Assembly (NCBI GenBank): GCA_002350845.1
Contig: DEFL01000081.1
Coordinates: forward strand, 736 to 64,735
Source of the DNA: Christensenella sp. UBA2853
Lineage (GTDB): Bacteria > Bacillota > Clostridia > Christensenellales > Aristaeellaceae
Length of the DNA: 64,000 nt
Direction of reading: 5' to 3'
In this document: positions 34,540 through 43,023 of the stretch, in pieces
Layout of the letters: each line of letters begins with the position of its first letter
Numbering within the stretch: the stretch's first letter is position 1
Translations under genes and position numbers: made by a program
Notes under the pieces: generated by a model
Databases searched by the model: none
Told to the model about the DNA's origin: nothing
Seen by the model: the letters and a program-made list of their open reading frames with translations, nothing else

Positions 34540-35535
34540 ATGGATTTTGTGAAAGCCCTGCTTATATATATGACCGTCACCATGGGTCTCAATCTGCAGG
34601 CTGCGCCGACACCCGGCGTCAAGCCTGAGGCCACGCCCGCGATCAATGTGACTGTGGTCGGGGAAACGGAAAACCTGACGGACGAACTGACGGCTCCGAT
34701 TGTGGGAAGCATTGTGGCAACCCCCGGCCCTGTCACCCCGACGCCGCTGCCGACCATTACACCCAATGCAGCCTACGGCACACTGCGCATGGGTGACCGC
34801 GGGGAAGAAGTCCGGAAACTGCAGAACCGCCTGGCCGAGCTGGGCTATCTGCAGGGCAATATTGACGGTGCATACGGATATCAGACGCGCAATGCGGTCA
34901 TTCTCTTCCAGAGAAACAATTACCTCGATGCGGACGGTGCGGCCGGCAAGTCCACACTGACCCGCCTTTACGAGGATCCGGATGTCATTCCGAACCCGGC
35001 TGTGATCACGCCCACGCCTGTACCGACGGCGACGCCGGACGCGCAGGGTCTGATCCCGATCCCGGAAGAGCCGATGGCTGAATGGATTGAGGAACCCAAG
35101 GCACAGGTCATGGTCAATGGGGAAATGCAGACAACGCCGGATGCCAACGCATCCCCCCGCGTATGGAAGCGCAGGGATGAAGTGATCATTTCCCTGACTG
35201 ATCTTCTCTCGGCGATGAGCGTTGAAGCGGATACATCCTGGGGCAATCAGATGATGTTTGTCTGGCAGGATTATCAGGTGGAAGCCTATCTGACTCAGGA
35301 AGCCAAGCTGGAACGCAGTGAAGATGCAGAAGGCTTTATCCAGGCCTATGATGTCGCTGTGGACGGCCGGGCTGTGAATGTGGAACAGGGACAGCTGATG
35401 TATCAGGACGGACAGTGGTTTGCCACAACCGGTTTCCTGAAGACCACGCTGAATGCAGACTGCCGCTGGGATGAAGAGGAAAAGACACTGCTGATTGTCG
35501 TGCAGGAAAAAGCACTCGCAGACGCTGTCGATTAA
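34540..35535 (+). CDS. Exported protein with a peptidoglycan-binding domain and a stalk-like C-terminal domain
   Basis: A 331-residue protein. An N-terminal hydrophobic segment (about 4-21) is a signal or anchor. A Thr/Pro-rich linker leads to a PG_binding_1 domain (about 80-140: LRMGDRGEEVRKLQNRLAEL, then IDGAYGYQTRNAV). A second TPTPVPTATP linker precedes a C-terminal domain (about 205-325) that resembles copper-amine-oxidase-N/stalk domains (ISLTDLL.., TTGFLKTTLNA). No catalytic hydrolase domain is seen. It probably binds the cell wall from outside. GAAGGGAG precedes the ATG; its own promoter and terminator flank it. Confidence 0.85.
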   Translation: MDFVKALLIYMTVTMGLNLQAAPTPGVKPEATPAINVTVVGETENLTDELTAPIVGSIVATPGPVTPTPLPTITPNAAYGTLRMGDRGEEVRKLQNRLAELGYLQGNIDGAYGYQTRNAVILFQRNNYLDADGAAGKSTLTRLYEDPDVIPNPAVITPTPVPTATPDAQGLIPIPEEPMAEWIEEPKAQVMVNGEMQTTPDANASPRVWKRRDEVIISLTDLLSAMSVEADTSWGNQMMFVWQDYQVEAYLTQEAKLERSEDAEGFIQAYDVAVDGRAVNVEQGQLMYQDGQWFATTGFLKTTLNADCRWDEEEKTLLIVVQEKALADAVD

Positions 35536-35548
35536 AATGAGAAAACGG

Positions 35549-35577
35549 AACGGGCCCGCATTCGGCGGGCCCGTTTT
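35549..35577 (+). terminator. Intrinsic terminator
   Basis: AACGGGCCCGC / GCGGGCCCGTT with an ATTCG loop and TTTT. Confidence 0.95.
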
Positions 35578-35622
35578 GAATGCATGAAGGGGCTGTGAAA
35601 AAAAGTCATAACCCGAAATCAA

Positions 35623-35669
35623 AAAAATAGCCTCGTTCTGTTGATAAACAATAGAGCGAGGCTATTTTT
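35623..35669 (+). terminator. Hairpin terminator at the IS left end
   Basis: Twenty-one base pairs (two G-T) around an ATAAA loop; outer arms AAAAATAGCCTCG / CGAGGCTATTTTT give T-runs on both strands. It would shield the transposase from outside transcription. Confidence 0.85.
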
Positions 35670-35686
35670 GGTATATTATTTTTGCT

Positions 35687-35821
35687 ATGAAACAATACCA
35701 TGCACAGTATAGGCCAATCCAGGGAAGATACCCAGTCTATATCACGGATATTTTGAATGTTTGCGATCCAGTACGGACATTCGATCAGATCATGGAGGAG
35801 ATCAAAATCGAACAATACTGA
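35687..35821 (+). pseudogene. Transposase N-terminal fragment
   Basis: ATG to TGA, 44 residues, beginning MKQYHAQYRPIQGRYPVYI and containing DPVRTFDQIMEEI. This resembles the N-terminus of DDE transposases of the IS1182 or a related group. No catalytic residues remain, so it is a dead fragment. The family assignment is from memory of the motif only. Confidence 0.7.
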
Positions 35822-35834
35822 AACCGAGGGCTTT

Positions 35835-36410
35835 TCAGGAAAGATGGTCCATGAGATGTCTGATTTCCTGCATGATTTCCCTCAGGTGCAGCACATCTGT
35901 CTCCACACAGCCGGTTTCCAGGGAATGATTTGCGCCTTCAAATTCTATGAGCGGGATGTCCTTTTCACGGCATGCCCTGCGGATGGCCTCCGAATCCGGG
36001 GCCCAGGGATCACTGGTGCCGTGAAAGGCCAGGTCAGCATGGACGCCGAAGCGAAAGGTTTCCTCCAGCGGCGTGAGAAGAATGGCATGCGCGGAAAGCT
36101 GCCGCGCGGCCAGGTAGGCACACGCGATCTGGGTGCCGATGCTCTTGGCGATCAGCAGCACCTGGTCATAGGAGGCAAAGTCAATGCCGTCGAGCGCAGC
36201 GAACGACTGGGAAGTGGCACGGGAGACAGCCAGCGCCAGGGCAGAGGGATCCTTCTTGGCGTTGGCGGGCAGGTCGGCATAGCTGAGCCGCCGCACCGCA
36301 TAGCCGTGCTGTTCGGCGAGCTTTCCGGCATAGTAAAGCAGCGGTTTGTCACAGGTATAGCCAAGGCCGGGGAAGAGAATGGCGAGGCGGCGTGGGGAAT
36401 GATCGGACAT
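35835..36410 (-). CDS. Small alpha/beta-hydrolase fold protein
   Basis: A 191-residue protein with an alpha/beta-hydrolase pattern: LAILFPGLGYTCDKPLLYY at strand 1, a nucleophile-elbow-like AKSIGTQIA (S in G/K-x-S-x-G), DPWAPDSE with an acidic residue, and GANHSLE with a late His. It resembles YcjY/dienelactone-hydrolase-like small hydrolases; the substrate is unknown. The start is the ATG behind GGAGGATCC. It is 33 bp downstream of pepT on the same strand, probably in one unit. Confidence 0.8.
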   Translation of the reverse strand: MSDHSPRRLAILFPGLGYTCDKPLLYYAGKLAEQHGYAVRRLSYADLPANAKKDPSALALAVSRATSQSFAALDGIDFASYDQVLLIAKSIGTQIACAYLAARQLSAHAILLTPLEETFRFGVHADLAFHGTSDPWAPDSEAIRRACREKDIPLIEFEGANHSLETGCVETDVLHLREIMQEIRHLMDHLS

Positions 36411-36443
36411 GACGGATCCTCCTTGCAAAGGGTGAAAACCCTG

Positions 36444-37688
36444 TCAGGCCCAGAGCGCACAGAGCCGGAGCAGGATTTCCACGTTTTTCACCATGGACTG
36501 CACGGGAACGTATTCAAAACGGCCGTGCGCGTTTTCGTAGCCTGCCGACAGATTGGGACACGGCAGCCCGCGGAACGAGAGGGCGGCACCGTCTGTACCG
36601 CCGCGGAAGGGTTCGCAGACCGGCGTCAGGCCGCAGTCAGAGATAGCCCTGCGGAGGTTCTCTGTCAGAGCGGGATGCAGGTCAAGGACTTCCTTCATGT
36701 TGCTGTACTGGTGCTGAATCCGGATGGAGACGCGCTCCTGCCCATACCGGGCCTGAAGGGTTTCCACACAGCTGCGCAGAAAGTCCTCACGGCGCGCAAA
36801 GGCGTCCCGGTCAAAGTCGCGGATGATCATCCGCACAGCAGCATGCTCACACTGGGCCTGGCAGGAGATGACATGGAAGAAGCCTTCCGTGCCCTCGGTA
36901 TACTGCGGCTTTTCACGCGGGGGAAGCATTCCGAGCAGTTCACCGGCTATGTCGGCGGCGTTGATCATGATGCCTTTGGCGGTTCCTGTGTGAACACTTC
37001 GCCCGATGATGTCGATCTGTGCCTCAGAGGCGTAGAACGTCTCATCCTCATAATACCCGAGATGATCCCCGTCGAGGGTATAGGCAGCCTTTGCACCGAA
37101 CCGCTCGAGATCCAGCTCATGGGCGAGCCCGCTGACCTCCTCGTCCGGGGTAAACGCCAGACAGAGCGGGCCGTGCGGCGCATCGGGATGGGTACAGAAG
37201 AATTCAGCCATGGTCATGATGGCAGCGATCGAGGCCTTGTCGTCGCCGCCCAGCAGCGTGGTGCCGTCGGTGAGCACAAGATCCTGACCGATATACATCC
37301 GCAGGTTGGGATAATCGGAGACCTTCATGACAATGTGCTCTTTTTCATTGAGCACAATGTCTCCGCCGCCATACTTTTCCAGAACCCATGGGCGGACATG
37401 CTCGCCGCTTGCATCCGGCGCCGTATCCATATGCGCAATCAGTCCCAGCGGGGTGCTGTTCTCTGCACCGGGGGAAGCGGGAAGCCAGGCATACAGCACA
37501 CAGGTTTTCTCATCCAGATGGACATTTTCCACACCAATGGATACAAGCTCCCGTGCGAGTTCCCGCGCCAGATCAAACTGCCCGGGCGTGGTCGGCCAGG
37601 TCCCCTGGTAGGGCTGGCTCTGTGTATTGATGCGTGCATAGCGCATCAGGCGTTCGTGGACTTTGTCCGCAGAGGGAAAATCTTTCAC
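36444..37688 (-). CDS. pepT: Peptidase T (tripeptide aminopeptidase)
   Basis: PepT removes N-terminal residues from tripeptides in the cytosol. The 414-residue M20 metallopeptidase shows IAHMDTAPD (zinc His/Asp), LLGGDDKAS (bridging Asp), FTPDEEVSG (catalytic Glu and zinc Glu) and FRGGTDGAALS. It appears to start with GTG at 37688, behind GAGGAA; this gives the usual DKVHERLMRYARINTQS N-terminus. Confidence 0.96.
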   Translation of the reverse strand: MKDFPSADKVHERLMRYARINTQSQPYQGTWPTTPGQFDLARELARELVSIGVENVHLDEKTCVLYAWLPASPGAENSTPLGLIAHMDTAPDASGEHVRPWVLEKYGGGDIVLNEKEHIVMKVSDYPNLRMYIGQDLVLTDGTTLLGGDDKASIAAIMTMAEFFCTHPDAPHGPLCLAFTPDEEVSGLAHELDLERFGAKAAYTLDGDHLGYYEDETFYASEAQIDIIGRSVHTGTAKGIMINAADIAGELLGMLPPREKPQYTEGTEGFFHVISCQAQCEHAAVRMIIRDFDRDAFARREDFLRSCVETLQARYGQERVSIRIQHQYSNMKEVLDLHPALTENLRRAISDCGLTPVCEPFRGGTDGAALSFRGLPCPNLSAGYENAHGRFEYVPVQSMVKNVEILLRLCALWA

Positions 37689-37771
37689 TGTTCATTCCTC
37701 TTTTCCTGCCCTGAAAGCATACAGGCTTCTATCTATTTCTGCGTTCCACGCCGGGGTTCCTCCAAAGACGC

Positions 37772-37800
37772 AAAAAAACGGAATGCGCGTGCGCATTCCG
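37772..37800 (-). terminator. Intrinsic terminator of the beta-helix gene
   Basis: CGGAATGCGC / GCGCATTCCG stem, followed on the minus strand by seven T's. Confidence 0.9.
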
Positions 37801-37813
37801 CTGAATCGTGGGA

Positions 37814-39000
37814 TCACAGGGTCATTTCGCCGTTCACATAGAGGTGATAGCTGCCAGCTTCAATGCAGGAAAGGTCTCCTTCAAAGGATGAGATGAAACT
37901 GTCCCCGGTGAGAATCCACCGGCTGTCCTGGTCCATGGTCAGAGCAACCTGTCCGCCTTCCTGGTCGGGATTGATGGCACCGGTGTAGGTGGATGCGGTG
38001 AAATGCAGGTCAAGGGAAGAAATGGAGTCGACAAGAATCGTTCCCTCCAGGGTCTGGGAGGCAGCGTTGAGCGTGCAGTTGCCGCCGTTCCGCCCGTCTT
38101 TGCCCCAGCGCCCGGCGGAGCAGATCAGGAGGGTGCCGTCATTGGACAGGGTGAGGGAAGCATCTTCAACGCTGATCACACTGTCGGTGTTGGTGACATA
38201 GAACATGCTGCCGCTTTGGCACGTCATGCTGCCACCGCGCATGGTAAAGATGCTGGTGCCCACACTGGCATCACCGGAAGCGCTCTGGTAGAGAAGCACA
38301 TTGGCTTTGACGCTGTTTGCCTTTGTGGACTGATCATTGCCGCTGAGCGTACAGTTTTCCAGGGTCACGCTGTTCTTGCCTTCAATGATGACGGCACGGG
38401 AGGCCTCAGAGACACAGACGGCATTGGAAACTGTGATGTCAGCGGTCGAGTAGATGGCCGGACATCCGTTGGTGCCGGTGGAGGTGTAGGTGCCGCCGCT
38501 CAGGATCATGGTCCCGCCGCCGCGGTCTGAACGGATAGCAGCCTTGCTTTTGCTGGTGACGGTCAGGTTCTCGCCCTCCAGGGTGCCGCCCCCGGCCACC
38601 TGCACACCGCCTGCACCGCCGCCGGTGACGTTCACGGTGCAGTCTTTCATCACGACTTCTCCGCCGTCATAGGCAAAGACACCGGTTGCATTGGAAGCTG
38701 TGGCCTCAATGGTGCAGCCTTCGAGTGTCAGGGAGGCGGTATCGTAGACCCGGACGGCAGCGTTCAGTCCGCGGAAACTGGCAGCGTCTTGACTGATGCA
38801 TTCCCGCCGGTCTTGGCAATGAGCGCATCGGAGACGAAAGCACTGGCGCTCCCGCCCAGGTCCAGCGCACTTTCATCGTCGCCGGAAGCCGTATAGGTTT
38901 CACCGGAGAGGGTATCACCGTCTGAAAGACTGACTGCACCGGCGCTGAGTGTGAAACACAGGGACAGTGCGAGCAGTATCTGGAAGAAACGTGTTTTCAT
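37814..39000 (-). pseudogene. Secreted beta-helix-type repeat protein, interrupted by a one-base frameshift
   Basis: The ATG at 39000 (AAGGAA upstream) opens a frame with a signal peptide (LLALSLCFTLSAGA) and a body DLGGSASAFVSDALIAKTGG that stops at 38764. The coding pattern continues without a gap in the -1 frame (DAASFRGLNAAVRVYDTASL) to 37814, together about 395 residues. Restoring one A in GTCAAGAC at 38787-38790 (to GTCAAAGAC, Val-Lys-Asp) joins both halves. The body has short Gly/Ser/Thr-rich strand repeats like pectin-lyase-fold adhesive proteins. No enzyme motif is recognised. It may be a real pseudogene, a phase-variable site or a sequencing error. Confidence 0.8.
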
Positions 39001-39189
39001 ATGGGGTCATTCCTTTCAAAATCAACGGTCCGCCCGGCACAGGGGCGATCCGGCAGGATCCTCTGCAGGGTGTCAGGAGAAACCTGCTGTACACAGGATA
39101 CGCGGACAGTCTGAAAGGGGAATGGATGAAAGATGAACAGTGTCTGAAATATATGAAAAAAGGCCCCGGAGCGTGCGGAGCCGGATGGG

Positions 39190-39218
39190 TTGCAGGAAGA
39201 CGGGAATTGCTGTATAAT
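39190..39218 (+). promoter_or_regulatory. Promoter of the GNAT gene at 39282
   Basis: TTGCAG (39190-39195), 17-bp spacer, TATAAT (39213-39218). The remainder of the spacer 39001-39189 shows no supportable gene. Confidence 0.85.
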
Positions 39219-39281
39219 AATGGCAGAAAAAACAAAACAGCTGATGTCAGGGTTACGTCAGATTTCAGGGGTGAACGACAG

Positions 39282-39827
39282 ATGATTTACTGTGTACATG
39301 AAAATATCATCATTCGGAGCATGGTGGAAGCGGACGTGGATGCGATTGCAGCCGCTGAGCGCGCTCAGGGCTGGCTTGGAAATCTTGAGGAGAAATACAG
39401 AACCCGCCTGAAGGATCAGGCGGAGGGGATCTGCCATGCTATGGTGGCAGAAATGCAGGGTGTGCCGGTCGGGTATATCAACGTCTATCCGGACAGCCGG
39501 TTGGGCGCTTTTGCCGGCAGGGGACTGCCTGAAATTGTGGACTTCGGCGTACTGGAGAGATGCCGGAGACAGGGAATCGGAAGCGCGTTGATGGATGCGG
39601 CCGAGCAGGTGGCTTCAGGGTATGCGGACCGGGTCTACCTTGGGGTCGGCATGCACAGCGGATACGGAAGCGCACAGAGAATGTATGTGAAGCGGGGATA
39701 TGTGCCCGACGGGTCCGGCGTGTGGTACAAAGATAAGATCTGTGAACCCTACAGTGAATGCTGTAATGACGACGATCTTGTGCTGTATCTGTACAAAGAC
39801 CTGCGCACCGGCACGGAGGAAAAGTAA
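39282..39827 (+). CDS. GNAT family N-acetyltransferase
   Basis: A 181-residue acetyl-CoA-dependent acyltransferase. The CoA-binding motif A reads ERCRRQGIGSALMDAAE, preceded by a beta-4 strand VDFGVL; AQRMYVKRGYVPDG is motif B. The substrate cannot be inferred. The ATG at 39282 lies after the promoter and behind GGGGTGA; an earlier open frame is upstream of the promoter and was ignored. Confidence 0.9.
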   Translation: MIYCVHENIIIRSMVEADVDAIAAAERAQGWLGNLEEKYRTRLKDQAEGICHAMVAEMQGVPVGYINVYPDSRLGAFAGRGLPEIVDFGVLERCRRQGIGSALMDAAEQVASGYADRVYLGVGMHSGYGSAQRMYVKRGYVPDGSGVWYKDKICEPYSECCNDDDLVLYLYKDLRTGTEEK

Positions 39828-39845
39828 CGGGTCATTCTGCACATC

Positions 39846-39869
39846 AGGCGGAGCAATCCGCCTTTTTTT
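39846..39869 (+). terminator. Intrinsic terminator of the GNAT gene
   Basis: AGGCGGA / TCCGCCT with a GCAA loop and a long T-run. Confidence 0.95.
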
Positions 39870-39872
39870 GTG

Positions 39873-39903
39873 GAAAAATAGGAACACGCGGCCAGCGTGT
39901 TCC
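39873..39903 (-). terminator. Intrinsic terminator of the chromate transporter operon
   Basis: On the minus strand GGAACACGC / GCGTGTTCC with a TGGCC loop, then TATTTTTCC. Confidence 0.9.
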
Positions 39904-39910
39904 TGCAGTG

Positions 39911-40474
39911 TCAGAATTTCAGAAGAATGCCGACAACAGCCGACAGGGCAATAAAGATGACCGGGCTCCACTTGAGCTTTTTCTGACCGATAAAGATCAG
40001 GATGCCGAGGATGATGGCCTTGATATTGAACAGGTCCATCAGATTGCCGGTCAGCTGATAGGCACTGAGATTGATCAGCGCCACCTTGGCCACATTGATG
40101 CCGGCGGCGGAGATCATGGCGATGGACGCAGCACGCAGTCCGTAGAAAGCACCGTCGACCAGTTTGTTCTGGCGGTATTTTTCCAGGAACTTGGCGATGA
40201 TGAGAATAATCACGACCGATGGGAACGCAAGCGCCAGGGAGGCGAGAACGCCGCCCAGAATCCCGGACGTGGTGAATCCGGCATAGGTGGACATATTGAT
40301 GCCGATTGCGCCGGGGGTGGATTCGGACACGGCGATCATGTCCGCGATATCCGCGTGGGAAAACCAGCCGGTTTTATCGGAAATCTCGTAGAGGAAGGGA
40401 AGCGTAGCCAGCCCGCCGCCCACAGAGAAGAGGCCTGTCTTGGCAAATTCAAACATCAGACGAAGCAGAACCAT
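39911..40474 (-). CDS. Chromate transporter family protein, half-size (second subunit)
   Basis: A 187-residue CHR-domain membrane protein. The motif FSVGGGLATLPFLYEI and the STPGAIGINMSTYAGF segment are CHR hallmarks. Short-chain CHR proteins work as pairs of oppositely oriented halves; the preceding gene overlaps it by one base. CHR proteins export chromate in some bacteria, but the native substrate in anaerobes is unclear. An uncharacterised anion is equally possible. Confidence 0.92.
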   Translation of the reverse strand: MVLLRLMFEFAKTGLFSVGGGLATLPFLYEISDKTGWFSHADIADMIAVSESTPGAIGINMSTYAGFTTSGILGGVLASLALAFPSVVIILIIAKFLEKYRQNKLVDGAFYGLRAASIAMISAAGINVAKVALINLSAYQLTGNLMDLFNIKAIILGILIFIGQKKLKWSPVIFIALSAVVGILLKF

Positions 40475-41058
40475 TACGCCTCACCGCCTTTCGCAGAGGA
40501 CTGTCCTTTGCGGTTTTTGATCTCCGAGGCAATGATGCCGATGATGCCGGCACAGATGACCAGCACAGCGGCGGGAATCTTGAAAGGCAGTACACCGGAA
40601 AGCGCATTGAGCGCAAAGATGATCAGGTACAGGGCCAGCGTAAAGGGATCAATGACCGATTTCTTCCACAGACGCAGCACCGCCTGAAGGATCAGTACGC
40701 AGACACACACGCGGATGCCGGCGAAGGCGTGCTGAACGATCTCGAGTGTCGCAAAGTTCTTCAGGAAAGAAGCGATGATGAGAATAATGATGATCGGACC
40801 GGTCAGGAAACCGACGGTCGCGGCGATGGCACCCTTGACGCCGCAGCGCTTCTGTCCGATAAAGGTTGATACATTCAGCGAAATGATGCCGGGCGTGCAC
40901 TGTCCGATGGAGAAGTAGTCGCGGAGATCATCCATGGTGGTCCACTGACGCTTGGTGACCAGTTCACGCTCAAGAATCGGCAGCATGGCATAGCCGCCGC
41001 CGAAGGTGACGCAGCCGATTTTCAGAAATGTCCAGTATAAATCCAGCAGTTGATTCAT
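40474..41058 (-). CDS. Chromate transporter family protein, half-size (first subunit)
   Basis: A 194-residue CHR half-protein with VTFGGGYAMLPILERELV and GQCTPGIISLNVSTFIG. The second of two in-frame ATGs (41058) was chosen because GGAGG lies 6 nt upstream; the ATG at 41064 abuts that site. It is transcribed away from a LysR gene across a 102-bp region, the usual layout for a regulator and its target. Confidence 0.92.
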   Translation of the reverse strand: MNQLLDLYWTFLKIGCVTFGGGYAMLPILERELVTKRQWTTMDDLRDYFSIGQCTPGIISLNVSTFIGQKRCGVKGAIAATVGFLTGPIIIILIIASFLKNFATLEIVQHAFAGIRVCVCVLILQAVLRLWKKSVIDPFTLALYLIIFALNALSGVLPFKIPAAVLVICAGIIGIIASEIKNRKGQSSAKGGEA

Positions 41059-41078
41059 ATCCATCCTCCTCGGGAGCT

Positions 41079-41139
41079 ATTATAGGGAAAACCGTACCAT
41101 AGGTAAAATATTGATTTTATATATTTGCCATAGTAATAT
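41079..41139. promoter_or_regulatory. Divergent promoters of the chromate transporter pair and lysR
   Basis: Minus strand: TTTACC (41107-41102), 17 bp, TATAAT (41084-41079). Plus strand: TTGATT (41111-41116), 17 bp, TAATAT (41134-41139). The AT-rich stretch between them (ATAGGTAAAATAT ... ATATATTTGCCAT) has imperfect dyad symmetry and may be the LysR-type operator. Confidence 0.75.
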
Positions 41140-41160
41140 TGTATGGAGGGAGGGACGTAC

Positions 41161-42051
41161 ATGGAACTGAAACAGCTGGAGTATTTCTGCAGGGTGGTGG
41201 AGGCCGGGAGCATCAGTGAGGCCGCGAGAAGGCTGAACATGTCCCAGCCGCCGCTGAGCTATCACATGAAAATGCTCGAGGAAGAACTGCATGTGACGCT
41301 GTTTCAGCGAGGCAGACGGAAGATTGAGCTGACGGATGCGGGACGTCTCCTCTATGAGCGGGCCGGTACGCTGATTCATCTGGAACGGGCTATCGGCAGG
41401 GAAGTCTCCGGGACAGGGAATGTCCGGACACTGCGCCTCGGCGTGACGCCGACGACTGTGCCGCTGGCTGTGCCGGCGCTCGCTGCCATGAACCGGATGA
41501 CCAATGGACTGCATTTTGAACTGTTTGAGGGTAACACATACCAGCTGCGGGAAATGCTCAGCGGGCATCTTCTGGATGCCTCGTTTCTGCGCAGTCCTGT
41601 GAACATGGATGGGTTCAGCACCTGCCGCCTGAAGACGGAGCCGCTCGTGGCAGCAGGGGAGGTCGCTTTCTTTTCAGACAGGAAGTATACGGACCTCCAG
41701 GAACTTGCCCCCATGCCGCTGATCCTCTACCGCCGGTACGATGCATTCATTCGGCAGGCCTTCTATCATGCCGGCTTTTCCCCGGACATTCACTGCATCT
41801 GCGATGATGCGAGAACGGCCATGATGATGGTGAAGGAAGGCATGGGCATTGCCATTCTTCCACAGTCCATGGTGCCTTCCGGTGAGGAAGCCCTGTTTCG
41901 GATCATCCGGGAAAAGGAACTGGAAACCGACATCCTTCTGGTCTGGAACGGCACGCTAAGCGAGCATGCACTGGTCGGAATGCTGCTGGAGCGGCTGCGT
42001 GAGAACGGGTATGCAGAACAGGAAGCAGAAGTCACTCCAGAGCGAGGTTGA
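41161..42051 (+). CDS. LysR-family transcriptional regulator
   Basis: A 296-residue LTTR. The N-terminal winged helix reads LKQLEYFCRVVEAGSISEAARRLNMSQPPLSYHMKMLEEEL; the effector domain follows (LRLGVTPTTVPLAVPAL, then VKEGMGIAILPQSMV). It resembles the CysL/GltC-like branch only in general form. The ATG at 41161 follows GGAGGGAGG. It is divergent from the chromate-type transporter and may control it. Its 3' end overlaps the convergent GNAT gene by 20 bp. Confidence 0.94.
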   Translation: MELKQLEYFCRVVEAGSISEAARRLNMSQPPLSYHMKMLEEELHVTLFQRGRRKIELTDAGRLLYERAGTLIHLERAIGREVSGTGNVRTLRLGVTPTTVPLAVPALAAMNRMTNGLHFELFEGNTYQLREMLSGHLLDASFLRSPVNMDGFSTCRLKTEPLVAAGEVAFFSDRKYTDLQELAPMPLILYRRYDAFIRQAFYHAGFSPDIHCICDDARTAMMMVKEGMGIAILPQSMVPSGEEALFRIIREKELETDILLVWNGTLSEHALVGMLLERLRENGYAEQEAEVTPERG

Positions 42052-42847
42052 AGTACCCCTGACTGATATCACTTCCATAGATCATGCCGTAGACGGTTCC
42101 CTCGTGGACCTGTACATCAGAAAGCACCGCCTTCGTGCAGCCGGCATGCCGGCACGCGGCGAGGACAGCCCGACGCTCGAGGACAGCGGGAAACGTGGTT
42201 TCCGTGACATACAGCGTATTCTCCTGCTTCCGGTACAGAACGGCCCCCTGAAGATCGTCGAGCTCGAATGTGATGCATTCCCCGCCGTCCAGGGCATGAT
42301 CGGTCAGTGCCCAGGCGATTGCATGCGTATCCCAGCGGACCGTCCCGGGTGCCTGATACCGGCTGTCCCGAAGGCGTGTATAGGCGGCGGCATCACAGGG
42401 CCGAATCCGGGGAAGCGGCGCGTTGTCCGGGCAGTCAATCTCGCGCGCCTGCCGATAAAAGACGGCGCGAAAGCCGCGTCGGGCATAATACTCCGACAGG
42501 GACGGCATGGAGGGAGAGAGGATCAGGGCAGAATGCTGCCTGTCTGCCCGGGATCTGGCTTCTTCCAGTACAAGACTTCCGATTCCCTGCCCCTCAAGGT
42601 CCCTCTGGACGGCCAGGGCGTAGAGCATATCCGCCGCCTGCTGACCGCGCGGGGTGATGAGGAAGCAGGGAAGAAGATAACACGCACCGCAGAGGCGTCC
42701 GTCCGGGGCCACAGCGGTCAGTGTCTGTTCAGGCACAAAACAGTTCGAGAAAAAGAGATCAATATAGTTTCTCCCATCGCCAAAGCGTTCTTCCCAGAGC
42801 GTTTTGAGGGAGGGAACATCACCCGGGGCTGCAGTTCTGATCTGCAT
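42032..42847 (-). CDS. GNAT family N-acetyltransferase (two-domain, Eis-like C-terminal region)
   Basis: A 271-residue protein. The first about 130 residues are a GNAT domain: LYALAVQRDLEGQGIGSLVLEEA is motif A, and SEYYARRGF motif B. The remaining part (about 135-271) looks like the second, degenerate acetyltransferase or SCP2-like half seen in long GNAT proteins. The chosen ATG has AAAGG about 11 nt upstream; longer in-frame starts to 42994 run into the next promoter region. The substrate is unknown. Confidence 0.85.
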   Translation of the reverse strand: MQIRTAAPGDVPSLKTLWEERFGDGRNYIDLFFSNCFVPEQTLTAVAPDGRLCGACYLLPCFLITPRGQQAADMLYALAVQRDLEGQGIGSLVLEEARSRADRQHSALILSPSMPSLSEYYARRGFRAVFYRQAREIDCPDNAPLPRIRPCDAAAYTRLRDSRYQAPGTVRWDTHAIAWALTDHALDGGECITFELDDLQGAVLYRKQENTLYVTETTFPAVLERRAVLAACRHAGCTKAVLSDVQVHEGTVYGMIYGSDISQGYFNLALE

Positions 42848-42952
42848 GCTGTCTGCCTTTCCCGGCCGGAGCCGTTGGTTCATGGAATTCTTCGGCATGA
42901 TAGTGCGGATGACTGTGGGTGTCAAGCAGACCGGGATGCAGAAAAAAAGAGG

Positions 42953-42983
42953 TTGACTCTCACGCTGCGTCATAGTGTATGCT
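42953..42983 (+). promoter_or_regulatory. MerR-type promoter with 19-bp spacer and dyad operator
   Basis: TTGACT (42953-42958) and TATGCT (42978-42983) are 19 bp apart. The interrupted dyad ACTCTCACGC-T-GCGTCATAGT overlaps the -35 and fills the spacer (8 of 10 arm positions match). Overlong spacers with a central dyad are the signature of MerR activation. The site lies directly before the merR gene, which points to autoactivation. Confidence 0.88.
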
Positions 42984-43023
42984 TGTGACTGCAAGGGTGG
43001 AAATCAGAGAGGAGGAGAGCTGC

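Larger units (their letters stand above)
35587..35821 (+). mobile_element. Truncated insertion-sequence remnant (left end)
   Basis: An IS-end-like GGGGCTGTGAAAAAAAGTC (from 35589) is followed by a 21-bp-stem hairpin (35623-35669) and the first 44 codons of a transposase (35687-35821). No matching right inverted repeat or remaining transposase was seen before the convergent gene at 35835. The segment is more AT-rich than its surroundings. Confidence 0.75.

Noticed and set aside
35757..37841. A 694-codon plus-strand frame over the hydrolase and pepT
   Set aside because: Both genes on the minus strand have clear motifs and ribosome sites; the plus frame has neither.
42032..42051. 20-bp convergent overlap of lysR and GNAT genes considered as an antisense control region
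   Set aside because: Short 3' overlaps are common in compact genomes, and nothing else in the sequence supports regulation.
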